Assembly (NCBI GenBank): GCA_015243575.1
Contig: CP042469.1
Coordinates: forward strand, 3,438,929-3,502,928
Direction: 5' to 3'
Origin: Clostridiales bacterium
GTDB taxonomy: Bacteria > Bacillota > Clostridia > Peptostreptococcales > Anaerovoracaceae
DNA: 64,000 bases
Shown: in pieces, positions 34,298-42,892 of the stretch
How the letters are laid out: each line of letters opens with the position of its first letter
Position numbering within the stretch: position 1 is the stretch's first letter
The notes under the pieces: model-generated
The model's input: the letters and a program-made list of their open reading frames with translations, nothing else
The model's database searches: none
What the model was told of the DNA's origin: nothing
Position numbers and translations under genes: made by a program

Positions 34298-34666
34298 TTA
34301 CTCCCAATCCAGCAGCTCGCAGACCTTAAGAAACGTCGCATTAAGCATCATGGGACATTTCTCCACCTTATTCATCGGATTGTCTAAAAGTAGTGTATCG
34401 CAGTCCTGGCTTTCGAAGGAGTCTTCAAACCACTCCCGCAGCACTTCCCCGTGCGCTCCTGCTGTTTCAGGATCAGCAAGATACAGCAAGCACAGCGCAG
34501 CAGAAAGGATACCGCAGATTTTCCCCTGCCAAAAACCATTGCAAAGAGCCGCCATTGCAGCAACTAGATCAGGATTCTCCTTCTCCAGCTTTCTTAGTCC
34601 AAGCTCCATCATAATCTGGCTGCAGCAGAGCCCCCGCAGTTTTAGCTCCAATATATCCGGATTCAT
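34298..34666 (-). CDS. C-GCAxxG-C-C family redox protein (DVU_1555-like)
   Basis: A 122-residue Cys-rich protein. The pattern RGLCCSQIMME then AALCNGFWQGKICGILSAALCLL and a late KCPMML corresponds to the C-GCAxxG-C-C family, whose Cys are thought to bind metal or do redox chemistry. From memory, the version named after Desulfovibrio DVU_1555 occurs with a molybdenum hydroxylase, a radical SAM protein and a methyltransferase, exactly the company found here. The ATG at 34666 follows AGGAGG by five bases; the track-length frame upstream runs through a repeat and is unlikely to be translated. Function unknown. Confidence 0.75.
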   Translation of the reverse strand: MNPDILELKLRGLCCSQIMMELGLRKLEKENPDLVAAMAALCNGFWQGKICGILSAALCLLYLADPETAGAHGEVLREWFEDSFESQDCDTLLLDNPMNKVEKCPMMLNATFLKVCELLDWE

Positions 34667-34708
34667 CTTAACCTCCTGACGATTCTCACTTTTAATGCTG
34701 AATACTGA

Positions 34709-34770
34709 CTGTTGATTTGCAACGCCTGTTAATTTGCAAAGCCCGTTGATTTGCAAAGTCCGTTGATGCC
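34709..34770. repeat. 17-18-bp tandem repeats
   Basis: Three and a half imperfect copies of CTGTTGATTTGCAAAGC between the methyltransferase stop and the C-GCAxxG-C-C gene. Confidence 0.85.
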
Positions 34771-34771
34771 T

Positions 34772-35503
34772 TTAGAGAGGTTTTTCTGCTGTCAGCATAA
34801 AATATCCAGTTTTGTACTGATCCTTTGGATGAAGGGCCTCTTCGCACAAGCACCCCTCTAAGCTTCCATCTTCCATAATTTTTTCTGCCACATAACGCAC
34901 CAGTTCTTCGTCGCAGTCCTCCCACTTAATATTGTGGTAGCCGATTTCCTTAAGCTGCTCGATCAGCGGCTCGATCAAAAAACGTCCTGAAGAACGGAAG
35001 GGAACCAATCGGTTCTTGTGCTCCTCCTCGCAATCGGTACTGCACTCGTGCTCGCCATGGGGTTTCTGGCTTTGCCTTGCGGCCTCTATTTTTAAAGCTT
35101 GAATAAAACCAGGTTCCGGATTTTTTATGTAAAGATCACTTATGAAAAGCCTGCCGCCCTTCTTGAGGACACAATATGCCTCATGCAGCGCCTCATCAGG
35201 AATATTAATGACAGAAAGTACGCATTCCATAGTCACTCCGTCGAAAGAGTAGGACGGAAATGCATCAAGGAATTCTCCGTCTCCGTATTGTATCTTCAGC
35301 TCTGGATTTCGGTCCTTAGCTTCTCTGATTCGTTCCAGAGAAAGATCGATTCCACTGCAGAGATATCCGTATTCTTGTTGGAGATACTCCATGGTTTCGC
35401 CGAGTCCGCAGCCAATATCCAGGACTGCTGCACCTTTCGGCAGCTTCCACTGCTCCATCGCTTTTTTCGTAATTCTGAATTCTCCCGGCTTAAATTGATT
35501 CAT
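34772..35503 (-). CDS. SAM-dependent methyltransferase (DVU_1556-like)
   Basis: A 243-residue class I methyltransferase with the SAM loop VLDIGCGLGETMEYL near residues 27-41, SGIDLS as motif II, and FDGVTMECVLSVI. A short insertion HGEHECSTDCEEEH (about 150-163) adds His, Cys and Glu residues that could bind a metal. Family members of this kind (named after DVU_1556, from memory) lie beside molybdenum hydroxylases, but their substrate is not known. Its start overlaps the end of the radical SAM gene by 14 bases, so the two are translated together. Confidence 0.85.
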   Translation of the reverse strand: MNQFKPGEFRITKKAMEQWKLPKGAAVLDIGCGLGETMEYLQQEYGYLCSGIDLSLERIREAKDRNPELKIQYGDGEFLDAFPSYSFDGVTMECVLSVINIPDEALHEAYCVLKKGGRLFISDLYIKNPEPGFIQALKIEAARQSQKPHGEHECSTDCEEEHKNRLVPFRSSGRFLIEPLIEQLKEIGYHNIKWEDCDEELVRYVAEKIMEDGSLEGCLCEEALHPKDQYKTGYFMLTAEKPL

Positions 35504-37028
35504 GTTGGTCCTCCCTATAAATAGAGTTGTATGCGCAGAAGGGGATCAGCCTGTCATCAGGGGACAGAACCTGTACTCTGCAGCGCTTCAGCCGCTCCGC
35601 ATCAAGATTGCTGCCATCCATAAAAGCCATGCAGGACACGGAAAACATATTTCTCCTCAGCTCATTCAGAAACTGGTCAAAGTCCAAGAGTTCCTCATTG
35701 GTGCCGCCACACCCATGCGAATCGGAGCAACAGTCGCTGCTGCTTTCATCACAGCCACAGGATCCAGTGGATTCGCAGAAGGTTTCGGTAGATCCGCAGC
35801 AGCAGGTTTCAGTGGACTTACCGGAGCGGTCTTCGGATTCGGCAGGATTGTTACAGCAGCAGCTTTCTTCCTGCTTTTGTTCCTGATAAGGCTCATGAAT
35901 GTGCCATTTATTCAGCACAAAATCCCGATCCTTCTTGATAATCTCCAAGGGGTCCTTGGCTTCACAGCAGCTTAGACCCTCCATTTTCGTACCGTAATTG
36001 ATAAGACTTTTTACCGTACCGTCCTTTTGTTTCTGATAAGAGCTTTGGAAGCAGCAGAGCGGATGGCCCGTTGTAATGGGATAGCAGTCCCTTGCCGCAA
36101 AAGCTCCCTTAGTCTGTTGTTCCAGCTCGTTCATAACATCAAACATCGTGACCCGGTTTTCCTTCTCCCCCGGATGTCTGCCGAAAAAGCTGACGGGCTG
36201 GAAGTGAATGCCTTTCACAACATCCACATTCTCAAGCAGGAAGTCCATCATCGAACCGATATTCTTCAGATTCACATCCCTGACAACAGTTGGTACGAGG
36301 GTGACAGGGAGCCCTGCCTTTCTGCAATTTTCCACTGCTTTCTTTTTCAACTCCAAAAGAGGCTCACCGCGAAGCACTCTATAAATCTCATCGTCGGTTC
36401 CGTCGAACTGAAGAAATGCAACGGATGCACCGGCATCCTTTAAAATTTGCGCATATCCCTCTTCCTGAGCAATTCTTCGTCCATTGGTATTGATCTGGAT
36501 GAATTCAAAGCCCTTGCTTTTTCCCATTCGGATGATATCCGGCAGATCATTCCTTACCGTAGGCTCTCCGCCTGAAAGCTGGATATTAAACGCTCGCTCT
36601 TCTCCTAAATCCAGCAGCAGATCATATTTCCGCCGGATTTCTTCGAGATCCGGCTCTCCCGGACCAAATCCTCCAGAGAGGTCCGTTTCCGCCTTCGCAA
36701 AACAATAGGGGCAATGCTGGTTGCACCGCTCTGTAATATCGATTAGCACACAGCAGGCCGTCTGCAAATGTTCATTGCAGGTCCCGCAATGGAGCGGGCA
36801 GCTGCCGGAAACGCCTTGCGTCATGGCTTTTTTCGGAGGAATATTGATGGACGGATTGGCTGTCCAACGCAGATAATCCTCTTCCCGCTGTGCGATTGCC
36901 GTTTCAAAGATCCCATGCGCTTCACAGGTTTTGGTGAGAATTACACTGCCTGCCTCAGATACATATCGGCCCTCCAGAGGCTTCCGGCAGACAGGGCAAA
37001 TACTTTGGGTTGTTCCGAGTATCTTCAT
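35490..37028 (-). CDS. Radical SAM protein with Cys-rich insertion (TrsS-like)
   Basis: A 512-residue radical SAM enzyme. The N-terminus has a CPVC...C zinc-ribbon-like part seen in MoaA-like enzymes of the Tes (tetraether synthase) group. The cluster motif CNQHCPYC gives Cys 102, 106 and 109 for the [4Fe-4S]-SAM site, followed by LSGGEPTVRNDL. At about 392-445 there is an insertion extremely rich in Cys (runs such as ESCCCNN, ETCCCGS, SDCCSDSHGCGG), which looks like a metal-binding or cluster-rich tail. From memory it matches a radical SAM (seleno)protein that accompanies DVU_155x-type clusters; no in-frame UGA is needed here. Reaction unknown; maturation of the hydroxylase cofactor is a hypothesis. 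Confidence 0.85.
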   Translation of the reverse strand: MKILGTTQSICPVCRKPLEGRYVSEAGSVILTKTCEAHGIFETAIAQREEDYLRWTANPSINIPPKKAMTQGVSGSCPLHCGTCNEHLQTACCVLIDITERCNQHCPYCFAKAETDLSGGFGPGEPDLEEIRRKYDLLLDLGEERAFNIQLSGGEPTVRNDLPDIIRMGKSKGFEFIQINTNGRRIAQEEGYAQILKDAGASVAFLQFDGTDDEIYRVLRGEPLLELKKKAVENCRKAGLPVTLVPTVVRDVNLKNIGSMMDFLLENVDVVKGIHFQPVSFFGRHPGEKENRVTMFDVMNELEQQTKGAFAARDCYPITTGHPLCCFQSSYQKQKDGTVKSLINYGTKMEGLSCCEAKDPLEIIKKDRDFVLNKWHIHEPYQEQKQEESCCCNNPAESEDRSGKSTETCCCGSTETFCESTGSCGCDESSSDCCSDSHGCGGTNEELLDFDQFLNELRRNMFSVSCMAFMDGSNLDAERLKRCRVQVLSPDDRLIPFCAYNSIYREDQHESI

Positions 37029-37053
37029 TTCTCTAACGCTCCTATCTCCGCTC

Positions 37054-37248
37054 TTATTTTTCTTCCAGCATCTTTTCCACTTCGTTCATTCTGCCCGACG
37101 CCAGCTTTTCAGGGATATACACCTGTCCGCACTTGGGACAGCGCGGCACCTTATGGCGAAAGGAACGATTCAGATAGCTGAATTCCACTTCAGATTCAGT
37201 CATATCCACTTTACACCGATCACAGATCAGCTTTGACTTTTCTTCCAT
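37054..37248 (-). CDS. Small two-CxxC redox protein (DVU_1557-like)
   Basis: A 64-residue protein with CDRC at 9-12 and CPKC at 37-40, a compact zinc-ribbon or rubredoxin-like layout. From memory it matches a family named after DVU_1557 that travels with molybdenum hydroxylases. It may carry electrons or bind zinc. Its start overlaps the end of the reductase gene by 29 bases and it precedes the radical SAM gene by 25 bases. Confidence 0.8.
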   Translation of the reverse strand: MEEKSKLICDRCKVDMTESEVEFSYLNRSFRHKVPRCPKCGQVYIPEKLASGRMNEVEKMLEEK

Positions 37249-39583
37249 TCCAGACTCCCTCCAATTTGATTTTCATTCTATGGGTGTACGCATTGACGAC
37301 TTCATACGCGTCATCATTCTGACGATATTCCACCCAGTAGGTGACATGGCCCAGCTCACGGTAGCAGCTGTAGGTTCCCTGCTCCTCATCAAAGGTACGC
37401 CGCTTTGAGGTCTCACCAAATTGAATCACCTCCAGAAGATCCTCTTCCAGAATCTTCATCTGATCCATCTTTTCTTGAACCTCTGCTCCTATTATGAGGC
37501 GATATTTACTTTGCGGCTGTTGTTTTTCCATGGTCTCTCTCCATACTTCTGTCAGCAGCGTTTCTTTCAGTCTGACCCTGTTTTTCCTTCGTTCTGTCAG
37601 GCTCGGCAGCTTGCTGTCTATGGGATTGATGCCGTACATCAGGTCAAGGAGATGCAGTGCAGGCTTGCCCTCGCCCCTAAAGATATCCCGGCAGTTGATG
37701 CAGTACGTAAGGTACGGTTTGTCGCTGAGCGCGCCGCGGCTTTTGGTCACATAAGCGGCGTATTCTGCATTGGCCTCTGATACATGTCCTCCATATCCGC
37801 AGCAGCCGTGGAGGTCGCCCTTGGGGAGCTCTTCTATTTGCACTCCTGCCTGCAGAGCCAAGGTTCTCACCGCTTGTTCCATTGGGATGTTATTTCGTGC
37901 AGAGCAAGGATCAAAGATGGAATAAACTTCGCTGGCTCCCAGTCCGGCGGCACTGTCTCCCCGTTTGGTCTCGCCGCACCACTGTTCCAGAATTTCATAC
38001 AAGCTGGTGGTTTCTATTTCAGGAAGATATTCTTTCAGGTGCTTTCGACAGGACGGACAGGCCAGGATCAGGATCGGTCTTCCAAGTTCCTCCCACTCCT
38101 TGCGGAGCTTGCCAATTTCCTCGTCATGAAGCGCTTCATTTCCTGCCCATTCCGCAGGGATTCCGCAGCAGCGAAGCATCAATCCGGTGTCCGGTCTCTT
38201 CTCCAGAAGCTGGCGATACGGTTCTGATACATAACGTGGATCTGCCGCACCCAGCTGACATCCCGGAAAAAAAGCGTACCGTGTGTCCGTTGGTGTCCCT
38301 TGGGAAGCGCCCTCTCTCTTCCAAAGCGGCTGAGGCGCCCTTCTTGTTAAAGCTGCCGCCTCACTGCTTGCAAACGCCATATCCCTGATCCAAAATTGAT
38401 GGTATGCTCCCGGCAGAGTACCCTGCTTGTGCAAACTTCTTCGTGCCTCCAGCAGCATTCTCCCGATTTCAATCTCCTCAGGACAAACCTCTTCACAAAG
38501 ACCGCATTGGGTACACGTATTCATTAAGCGTTTGGCAGGGGTCTTCTTCATCATGGATTCAGAGGTGGAAAAAGCCACGGTGGACATAATGTCATCCCGA
38601 ATTCTCATAGGCCATTTGTTATGATATGCACAAACATCGCAATATTTCATGCAGGCATCGCATTGGCAGCGGATACACCTGCCCGCCTCCAAAGAAGCCT
38701 CCTCGTCGGTATAAATACAGCCGTCAGACGGACTCACAGCTTCTGTCCTGATCAGCTTATCCGGGTCTGACGCAGACCTGCATGCAGGAGGCGCAGAGGG
38801 GTATTCCAGTCGGCCGGTCTTAAGAAAGACCTCGATGGCCCAAGCCATATCCAGCCCATCCGCCATTGCCCGGATCGGATCTTTTCCGGTCAAGCTGCCT
38901 CCCGCGAATACCGCCATGGCGGTGGACTCTGCACCGTCCCGTTTTACGATGGTACAGTGCCCTTGCTCCTGATCCAGAACCCCGAAGCTACTGCCCCCTT
39001 TTCCTGTGGCGACATATACCGCTTCAAAATCCTGATCCAAAAGTTCTTCTATTGATGCGATCTCTGTATTGAAATGGAGATCGTATGTTTCAAATTGCAA
39101 TTGCCGTTCAATGTCGGCAAGAAAGAGTTCCGATGTCAGCAGATCCCAAAGCATTCCGCCCCAGCGTCCAGTTTTTTCATAAACCGTGACTTCATATTTT
39201 TTCTGAGCGAGCCGCAAAGCGCATGCAAGTCCGCTGATTCCCGCCCCGACTATGGCAATTTTGCGCTTTTTCAGCGGCACATTATAATCCGTGGGGTCCT
39301 TTCGTGTGGCTTTTGCAACACAAGTCTTTTCCAGAAGGTTCAGCTGCACCGACTGATCCAGATCCTTTCTGGGACATGCCTCAGCGCAATACTCAGAACA
39401 CAGCGCAGCTACCACATCAGGGAATCCCACCGCATTGCGGAAGGTTTTGTAAGCGGCATTGTAATTGTTCTTTTCCATTTTCGTCTGAAAGTCCAGCACA
39501 TCTACATGAAAGGGGCACGCATGGGTGCAGAATGGTTTTTCATTCTGCCTGCAGCGATCATATTGTCTAAAATACTTCTCCAC
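37220..39583 (-). CDS. NAD(P)H-type flavoprotein with dicluster ferredoxin and CCG domains, copy 1
   Basis: A 787-residue multidomain oxidoreductase. Order: N-terminal Cys 11, 19, 23 with a later CSEYCAEACPR (glutamate-synthase small-subunit type Fe-S domain, about 1-85); FAD domain with AIVGAGISGLACALRLAQKK near 109-128; a shortened second dinucleotide part; dicluster CIRCQCDACMKYC and CTQCGLCEEVCPEE (about 300-365); two CCG (HdrB-like) parts around LRCCGIPAEW and HGCCGYGGHV; and a C-terminal domain of about 100 residues. It is suited to take electrons from the hydroxylase, which lacks its own FAD domain, and pass them to NAD(P)+ or another carrier. First gene of the maturation operon. Confidence 0.85.
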   Translation of the reverse strand: MEKYFRQYDRCRQNEKPFCTHACPFHVDVLDFQTKMEKNNYNAAYKTFRNAVGFPDVVAALCSEYCAEACPRKDLDQSVQLNLLEKTCVAKATRKDPTDYNVPLKKRKIAIVGAGISGLACALRLAQKKYEVTVYEKTGRWGGMLWDLLTSELFLADIERQLQFETYDLHFNTEIASIEELLDQDFEAVYVATGKGGSSFGVLDQEQGHCTIVKRDGAESTAMAVFAGGSLTGKDPIRAMADGLDMAWAIEVFLKTGRLEYPSAPPACRSASDPDKLIRTEAVSPSDGCIYTDEEASLEAGRCIRCQCDACMKYCDVCAYHNKWPMRIRDDIMSTVAFSTSESMMKKTPAKRLMNTCTQCGLCEEVCPEEIEIGRMLLEARRSLHKQGTLPGAYHQFWIRDMAFASSEAAALTRRAPQPLWKREGASQGTPTDTRYAFFPGCQLGAADPRYVSEPYRQLLEKRPDTGLMLRCCGIPAEWAGNEALHDEEIGKLRKEWEELGRPILILACPSCRKHLKEYLPEIETTSLYEILEQWCGETKRGDSAAGLGASEVYSIFDPCSARNNIPMEQAVRTLALQAGVQIEELPKGDLHGCCGYGGHVSEANAEYAAYVTKSRGALSDKPYLTYCINCRDIFRGEGKPALHLLDLMYGINPIDSKLPSLTERRKNRVRLKETLLTEVWRETMEKQQPQSKYRLIIGAEVQEKMDQMKILEEDLLEVIQFGETSKRRTFDEEQGTYSCYRELGHVTYWVEYRQNDDAYEVVNAYTHRMKIKLEGVWNGRKVKADL

Positions 39584-39658
39584 TGTAAACTCCTGTTCGC
39601 CAAAACAACGATTTGTTGCTCATATTTTATCACATATAGCACCGAAATACTACAAAAT

Positions 39659-39711
39659 GACCACTAGAGACGGACCCCTCATCGATTGAGAGGAGTCCGC
39701 CAATAGTGGTC
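39659..39711 (-). terminator. Strong hairpin after the first hydroxylase gene
   Basis: GACCACTA and TAGTGGTC at the ends plus an inner GGAC-CCCTC/GAGAGG-AGTCC arm make a long stem. It lies 23 bp past the stop of the hydroxylase at 39734-42589 and reads into ATTTT on the minus strand, so it separates this gene from the reductase operon or allows partial read-through. Confidence 0.7.
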
Positions 39712-39733
39712 TTATCCGTTCATGATCCTGTTT

Positions 39734-42589
39734 TTATACTGGATTTGCCTTGATCTTTTCCAGCTCCTCATAGAAGTCAGAGCCAAGGAAATACTTTTTC
39801 GGCGGCTGCACTTTTCCTCCGGCTGCGATGATGTCAAGTCCTGCCTTAACCTTATCAGGAGAAGCAGGCAGCTCGTAAATTCTTACACCGCAGGCATTAT
39901 TGATGGCATTGATTACTGCAACATGGTCAGACGACTGGAATGCCTCAGAAGCTCCGGAAGAGCCAAAGGGTCCTCTTTCATCAAATCCGTCCATGTGGAG
40001 CACGTCGATCTTATCAGGAATGTCCTTGATATATGGAACGCCGGCAGAATAGATGTTGTTGTGCTTCTTGACGTCCTCATAATTTTCCTTCAGGGCAAAC
40101 CCGATCGCATGAGAGATTCCGCCGTACGCCTGGCCGTTTACAGCCTGAATGTTTCCGACTCTTCCTACCCAGTCCACGCAGGTCATTCCGATTACAGTGG
40201 TTTTGCCTGTTGCAACCTCTACCTCTACCTCTGACATAAACAGTGCATAGGTATAAGCGTAGGTGGGGCTTCCCACTCCGGTATTCGGATCAAGCAGTCT
40301 GAAATTATCCCATTCTGCCTCTGCAACCCAGTTTCCTTCATATTTGGTCGGGATGCCTTCCTGGATCATTTCGTCATAGGTACGGTAAGTACCGTCTTCC
40401 TTACGCATTGCGTTAGCAAGATTTTGAGCAGCAAGGATGCTGGCCTTTCCATTGGCGAAATGGGATCTGGAACCGGCAGATTCCCCTGTATTGGGGCAAT
40501 ATTTGGTGTCGGCCTGAATCAACTTGATGTCTGTAGGCAGAACGTCCGGGAAATAAGGCTTCAGAGCCTCCAGAGTACACATCAGGGAACCCTGATCTCC
40601 GCCCTGTCCCTGATCCTGCCAGGTATCATATTTGATGAACTTTCCGTCACTTGTTAGCTCAATGGCTGCATTGGCAAAGTCGTCTGATCCAAGTCCTACG
40701 TTGTACCCGCCCCATGCAAGGCCTACTCCGCGGCGTACTTCCGGTGTATCCGCAGCTTTTGCTTCTGCAACAGCCTTGTCATAGAGAGGCTTCATTTTAT
40801 CCATCATTTCCTCCATAGGATACTGGAGGAACTCTGAGCTGTTAATATTGGTTTCGCCTTCTCTGGCAATATTCTTGTATCGGAATTCGAAGGGGTCCAT
40901 TCCGATTTCTTCGGCCATCATATCGATGAGGGCTTCACCGCAGGTATATGCCTGTGGAGCACCGTAGCCTCGATAGGGAACGCCGAAGGCATGGTTGGTT
41001 ACCGCAACTCTTCCCAGTCCAAGAACATGGGGCACATTGTATGGGAAGAACATGAACCGGGCAATCTTAATGACTTTATCGTCGCCAAGAGCCGGGTCAT
41101 ATCCGTGGTCCATACCAGCATCAAACTCACCTGCAATGATTTTTCCGTCAGCATCACACGCCAGACGTGCATTCATATAAGCAGGGGAACGCTTGCCGCT
41201 GAGTGCCATGAACTGGGAATAATCCATGGAAAGTGCGATGGGCTGCTGCGTCACCTTGCAGGCAATTGCAGCAAGTGAGTAAGAGGTCGCGTTCATTGCC
41301 CAGCCGAAGGAGCCACCGGTGGGGTTCTCAACGACACGAATCTGTTCCACAGGGAGACCAACCGCCTGCGCAATATCATCTCTGTCAAAGTAAGTGGTCA
41401 TCGCTTTGCACTGTACTGTGAGGAGCCCGTCTTCGTCATAATATGCCTGAACGGTGTCGCCTTCAATGGACATGTGGGGCTCTCTTGATGAATAGAAGCT
41501 TCCTTCCACTACGTGCGGAGCTTCTTCGATCATATCAGGGATTCTGTCCGTATCGCCCTTGAACAGCGGCTGCCAGGTAAAGGTGTTGTCCATACTGTCA
41601 TGAATCCTCATGGCATCAGGCATAACCGCATCCAGATAGTTCATATATTCAGGAAGCTGCTCGATTTCAACCTTAACCTTATCCGCCGCTTCCTTTGCAT
41701 GATCTTTCGTATCTGCAACTACCATAGCAACAACCGTTCCCCAGTTAATGATCTTCTCATCTGCCAGAAGTTTATGTACCTGCTCCATCGCAGTGGTTCT
41801 CGGGGAGAACTGGAACATCATCAGGTGGTTGGCACCATCCACATCCTTGGAGGTAATCACCTTAACAACGCCGGGCATTTTTTCAGCCTCACTGTAATCG
41901 ATGTTCAGAATTCTTGCATGGTTTGCAACTCTTGGCATAACAAGAACAGCATGCAGAGTTTCCGCCGGCATTTTTAGTTCGATATCGTCGCCGTAGTCAC
42001 AAACACCGCAGGCTTTTGCCAAAGCGTTGGGTCTGGCCAGGGGTTTTCCGTAATAATTCCCCACGTCCTTTTTATAATCATAGGCGATATCAGCAATGGT
42101 CTTCTCTCCGCGCATAATAGCGGCAGCTTCCATAACTGCGTCTACGATCTGTTTATAGCCTGTACATCTGCAGACATTTCTGTGCTGCTGGAACCAGTCG
42201 CGGACATCTTCTCTGGTTGGACTTGGATTGCTGGTCAGCAGTCCATAAGCAGAGACGATGAACCCAGGCATACAAAAACCGCACTGTACAGCGCCCAGAT
42301 GGACCATGGCAGCCTGAATCGGGTGAGGATTCATTGGATTTCCAAGGCCTTCAATGGTAATCACTGAGCTGTATTCTTTAACTGTTTTAATTTTCTTGGT
42401 ACAGGAACGGATTACTTTTCCGTCGAGAATGGTGGAACAGGCGCCGCATACACCTGTGCCGCAGCCGACTTTTGTACCCGTCAGACCAAGACGGCGCAAT
42501 ACGCTTGCCAGTGTGTCCTTTTCGGGATCACAGATGAACATACGATCAGCACCATTAATGTTCAGGGTCATTTTTTTCAACTGTTTCAT
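39734..42589 (-). CDS. Molybdenum hydroxylase, aldehyde oxidoreductase type, copy 1
   Basis: A 951-residue single-chain molybdoenzyme of the xanthine oxidase family, organised like Desulfovibrio gigas Mop (about 907 residues). Plant-type [2Fe-2S] Cys are at 43, 48, 51 and 63, and the second cluster is at 103, 106, 140 and 142 (VQCGFC and CRCTG). Cofactor-binding loops include PTGGSFGWAMNATSY and VPYRGYGAPQAYTCGEALID, and the catalytic Glu lies in FGSSGASEAF near residue 880. There is no FAD domain, so electrons must leave to a partner protein. It oxidises an aldehyde or a heterocycle with water as oxygen source; the real substrate is unknown. Own promoter upstream and a strong hairpin downstream. 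Confidence 0.93.
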   Translation of the reverse strand: MKQLKKMTLNINGADRMFICDPEKDTLASVLRRLGLTGTKVGCGTGVCGACSTILDGKVIRSCTKKIKTVKEYSSVITIEGLGNPMNPHPIQAAMVHLGAVQCGFCMPGFIVSAYGLLTSNPSPTREDVRDWFQQHRNVCRCTGYKQIVDAVMEAAAIMRGEKTIADIAYDYKKDVGNYYGKPLARPNALAKACGVCDYGDDIELKMPAETLHAVLVMPRVANHARILNIDYSEAEKMPGVVKVITSKDVDGANHLMMFQFSPRTTAMEQVHKLLADEKIINWGTVVAMVVADTKDHAKEAADKVKVEIEQLPEYMNYLDAVMPDAMRIHDSMDNTFTWQPLFKGDTDRIPDMIEEAPHVVEGSFYSSREPHMSIEGDTVQAYYDEDGLLTVQCKAMTTYFDRDDIAQAVGLPVEQIRVVENPTGGSFGWAMNATSYSLAAIACKVTQQPIALSMDYSQFMALSGKRSPAYMNARLACDADGKIIAGEFDAGMDHGYDPALGDDKVIKIARFMFFPYNVPHVLGLGRVAVTNHAFGVPYRGYGAPQAYTCGEALIDMMAEEIGMDPFEFRYKNIAREGETNINSSEFLQYPMEEMMDKMKPLYDKAVAEAKAADTPEVRRGVGLAWGGYNVGLGSDDFANAAIELTSDGKFIKYDTWQDQGQGGDQGSLMCTLEALKPYFPDVLPTDIKLIQADTKYCPNTGESAGSRSHFANGKASILAAQNLANAMRKEDGTYRTYDEMIQEGIPTKYEGNWVAEAEWDNFRLLDPNTGVGSPTYAYTYALFMSEVEVEVATGKTTVIGMTCVDWVGRVGNIQAVNGQAYGGISHAIGFALKENYEDVKKHNNIYSAGVPYIKDIPDKIDVLHMDGFDERGPFGSSGASEAFQSSDHVAVINAINNACGVRIYELPASPDKVKAGLDIIAAGGKVQPPKKYFLGSDFYEELEKIKANPV

Positions 42590-42763
42590 AAGAACCTCCT
42601 AAAATTTCCTCTTTGTTTTCAAGTTTAATCGTTAGCTTAAAACAAAAAGTACACCTCCGTTTCTCTTGCTCTCTTACCGCAAAATAGAGAACAATCGGCC
42701 GTTTGACTGCCGCCGCAGATACAAAGCCGGAGATTCGTGTTTAGTTGCCTCTAGAACAATTGT

Positions 42764-42793
42764 AGTCTACCAGCAAAACACCTTCTCTGTCAA
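42764..42793 (-). promoter_or_regulatory. Promoter of hydroxylase copy 1
   Basis: Minus strand TTGACA, 18 bp, TAGACT, followed by ACAATT. The stretch from CAGTTGACAGAG-like sequence to ACTACAATT is conserved at the hydroxylase copy 2 promoter (48671-48699). The leader of about 170 nt carries GTTTAATCGTTA (plus-strand 42623-42634). The rest of the 303-bp spacer up to 42892 shows nothing else. Confidence 0.7.
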
Positions 42794-42892
42794 CTAAAAA
42801 GCACCGACAAATCCGCTCAATTCAACCGTTTTGTTCCTAGTTTTCCTGGACAATTGCAAATAACATCCTCGCTTTCACCACGAGCAAAACAT

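Noticed and set aside
35660-35860. Cys-rich stretch as a sign of frameshift in the radical SAM gene
   Set aside because: The frame continues on both sides with normal domain sequence (FDQFLNELRRNMFSVSCMAF after it), so it is an insertion, not an error.
35490-37028. Selenocysteine in the radical SAM protein
   Set aside because: Related proteins can contain selenocysteine, but this frame is complete with Cys codons and has no internal UGA or visible SECIS-like hairpin.
39584-39658. Promoter and operator of the reductase operon (CAACAAATCGTTG)
   Set aside because: A -35-like TTGTAG and a weak -10 exist, but the arms run opposite to the Crp-type palindrome and the match is too poor to list.
42590-42763. 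Molybdenum cofactor riboswitch in the hydroxylase copy 1 leader
   Set aside because: I could not place the conserved Moco helices; only a short GC-rich patch is seen.
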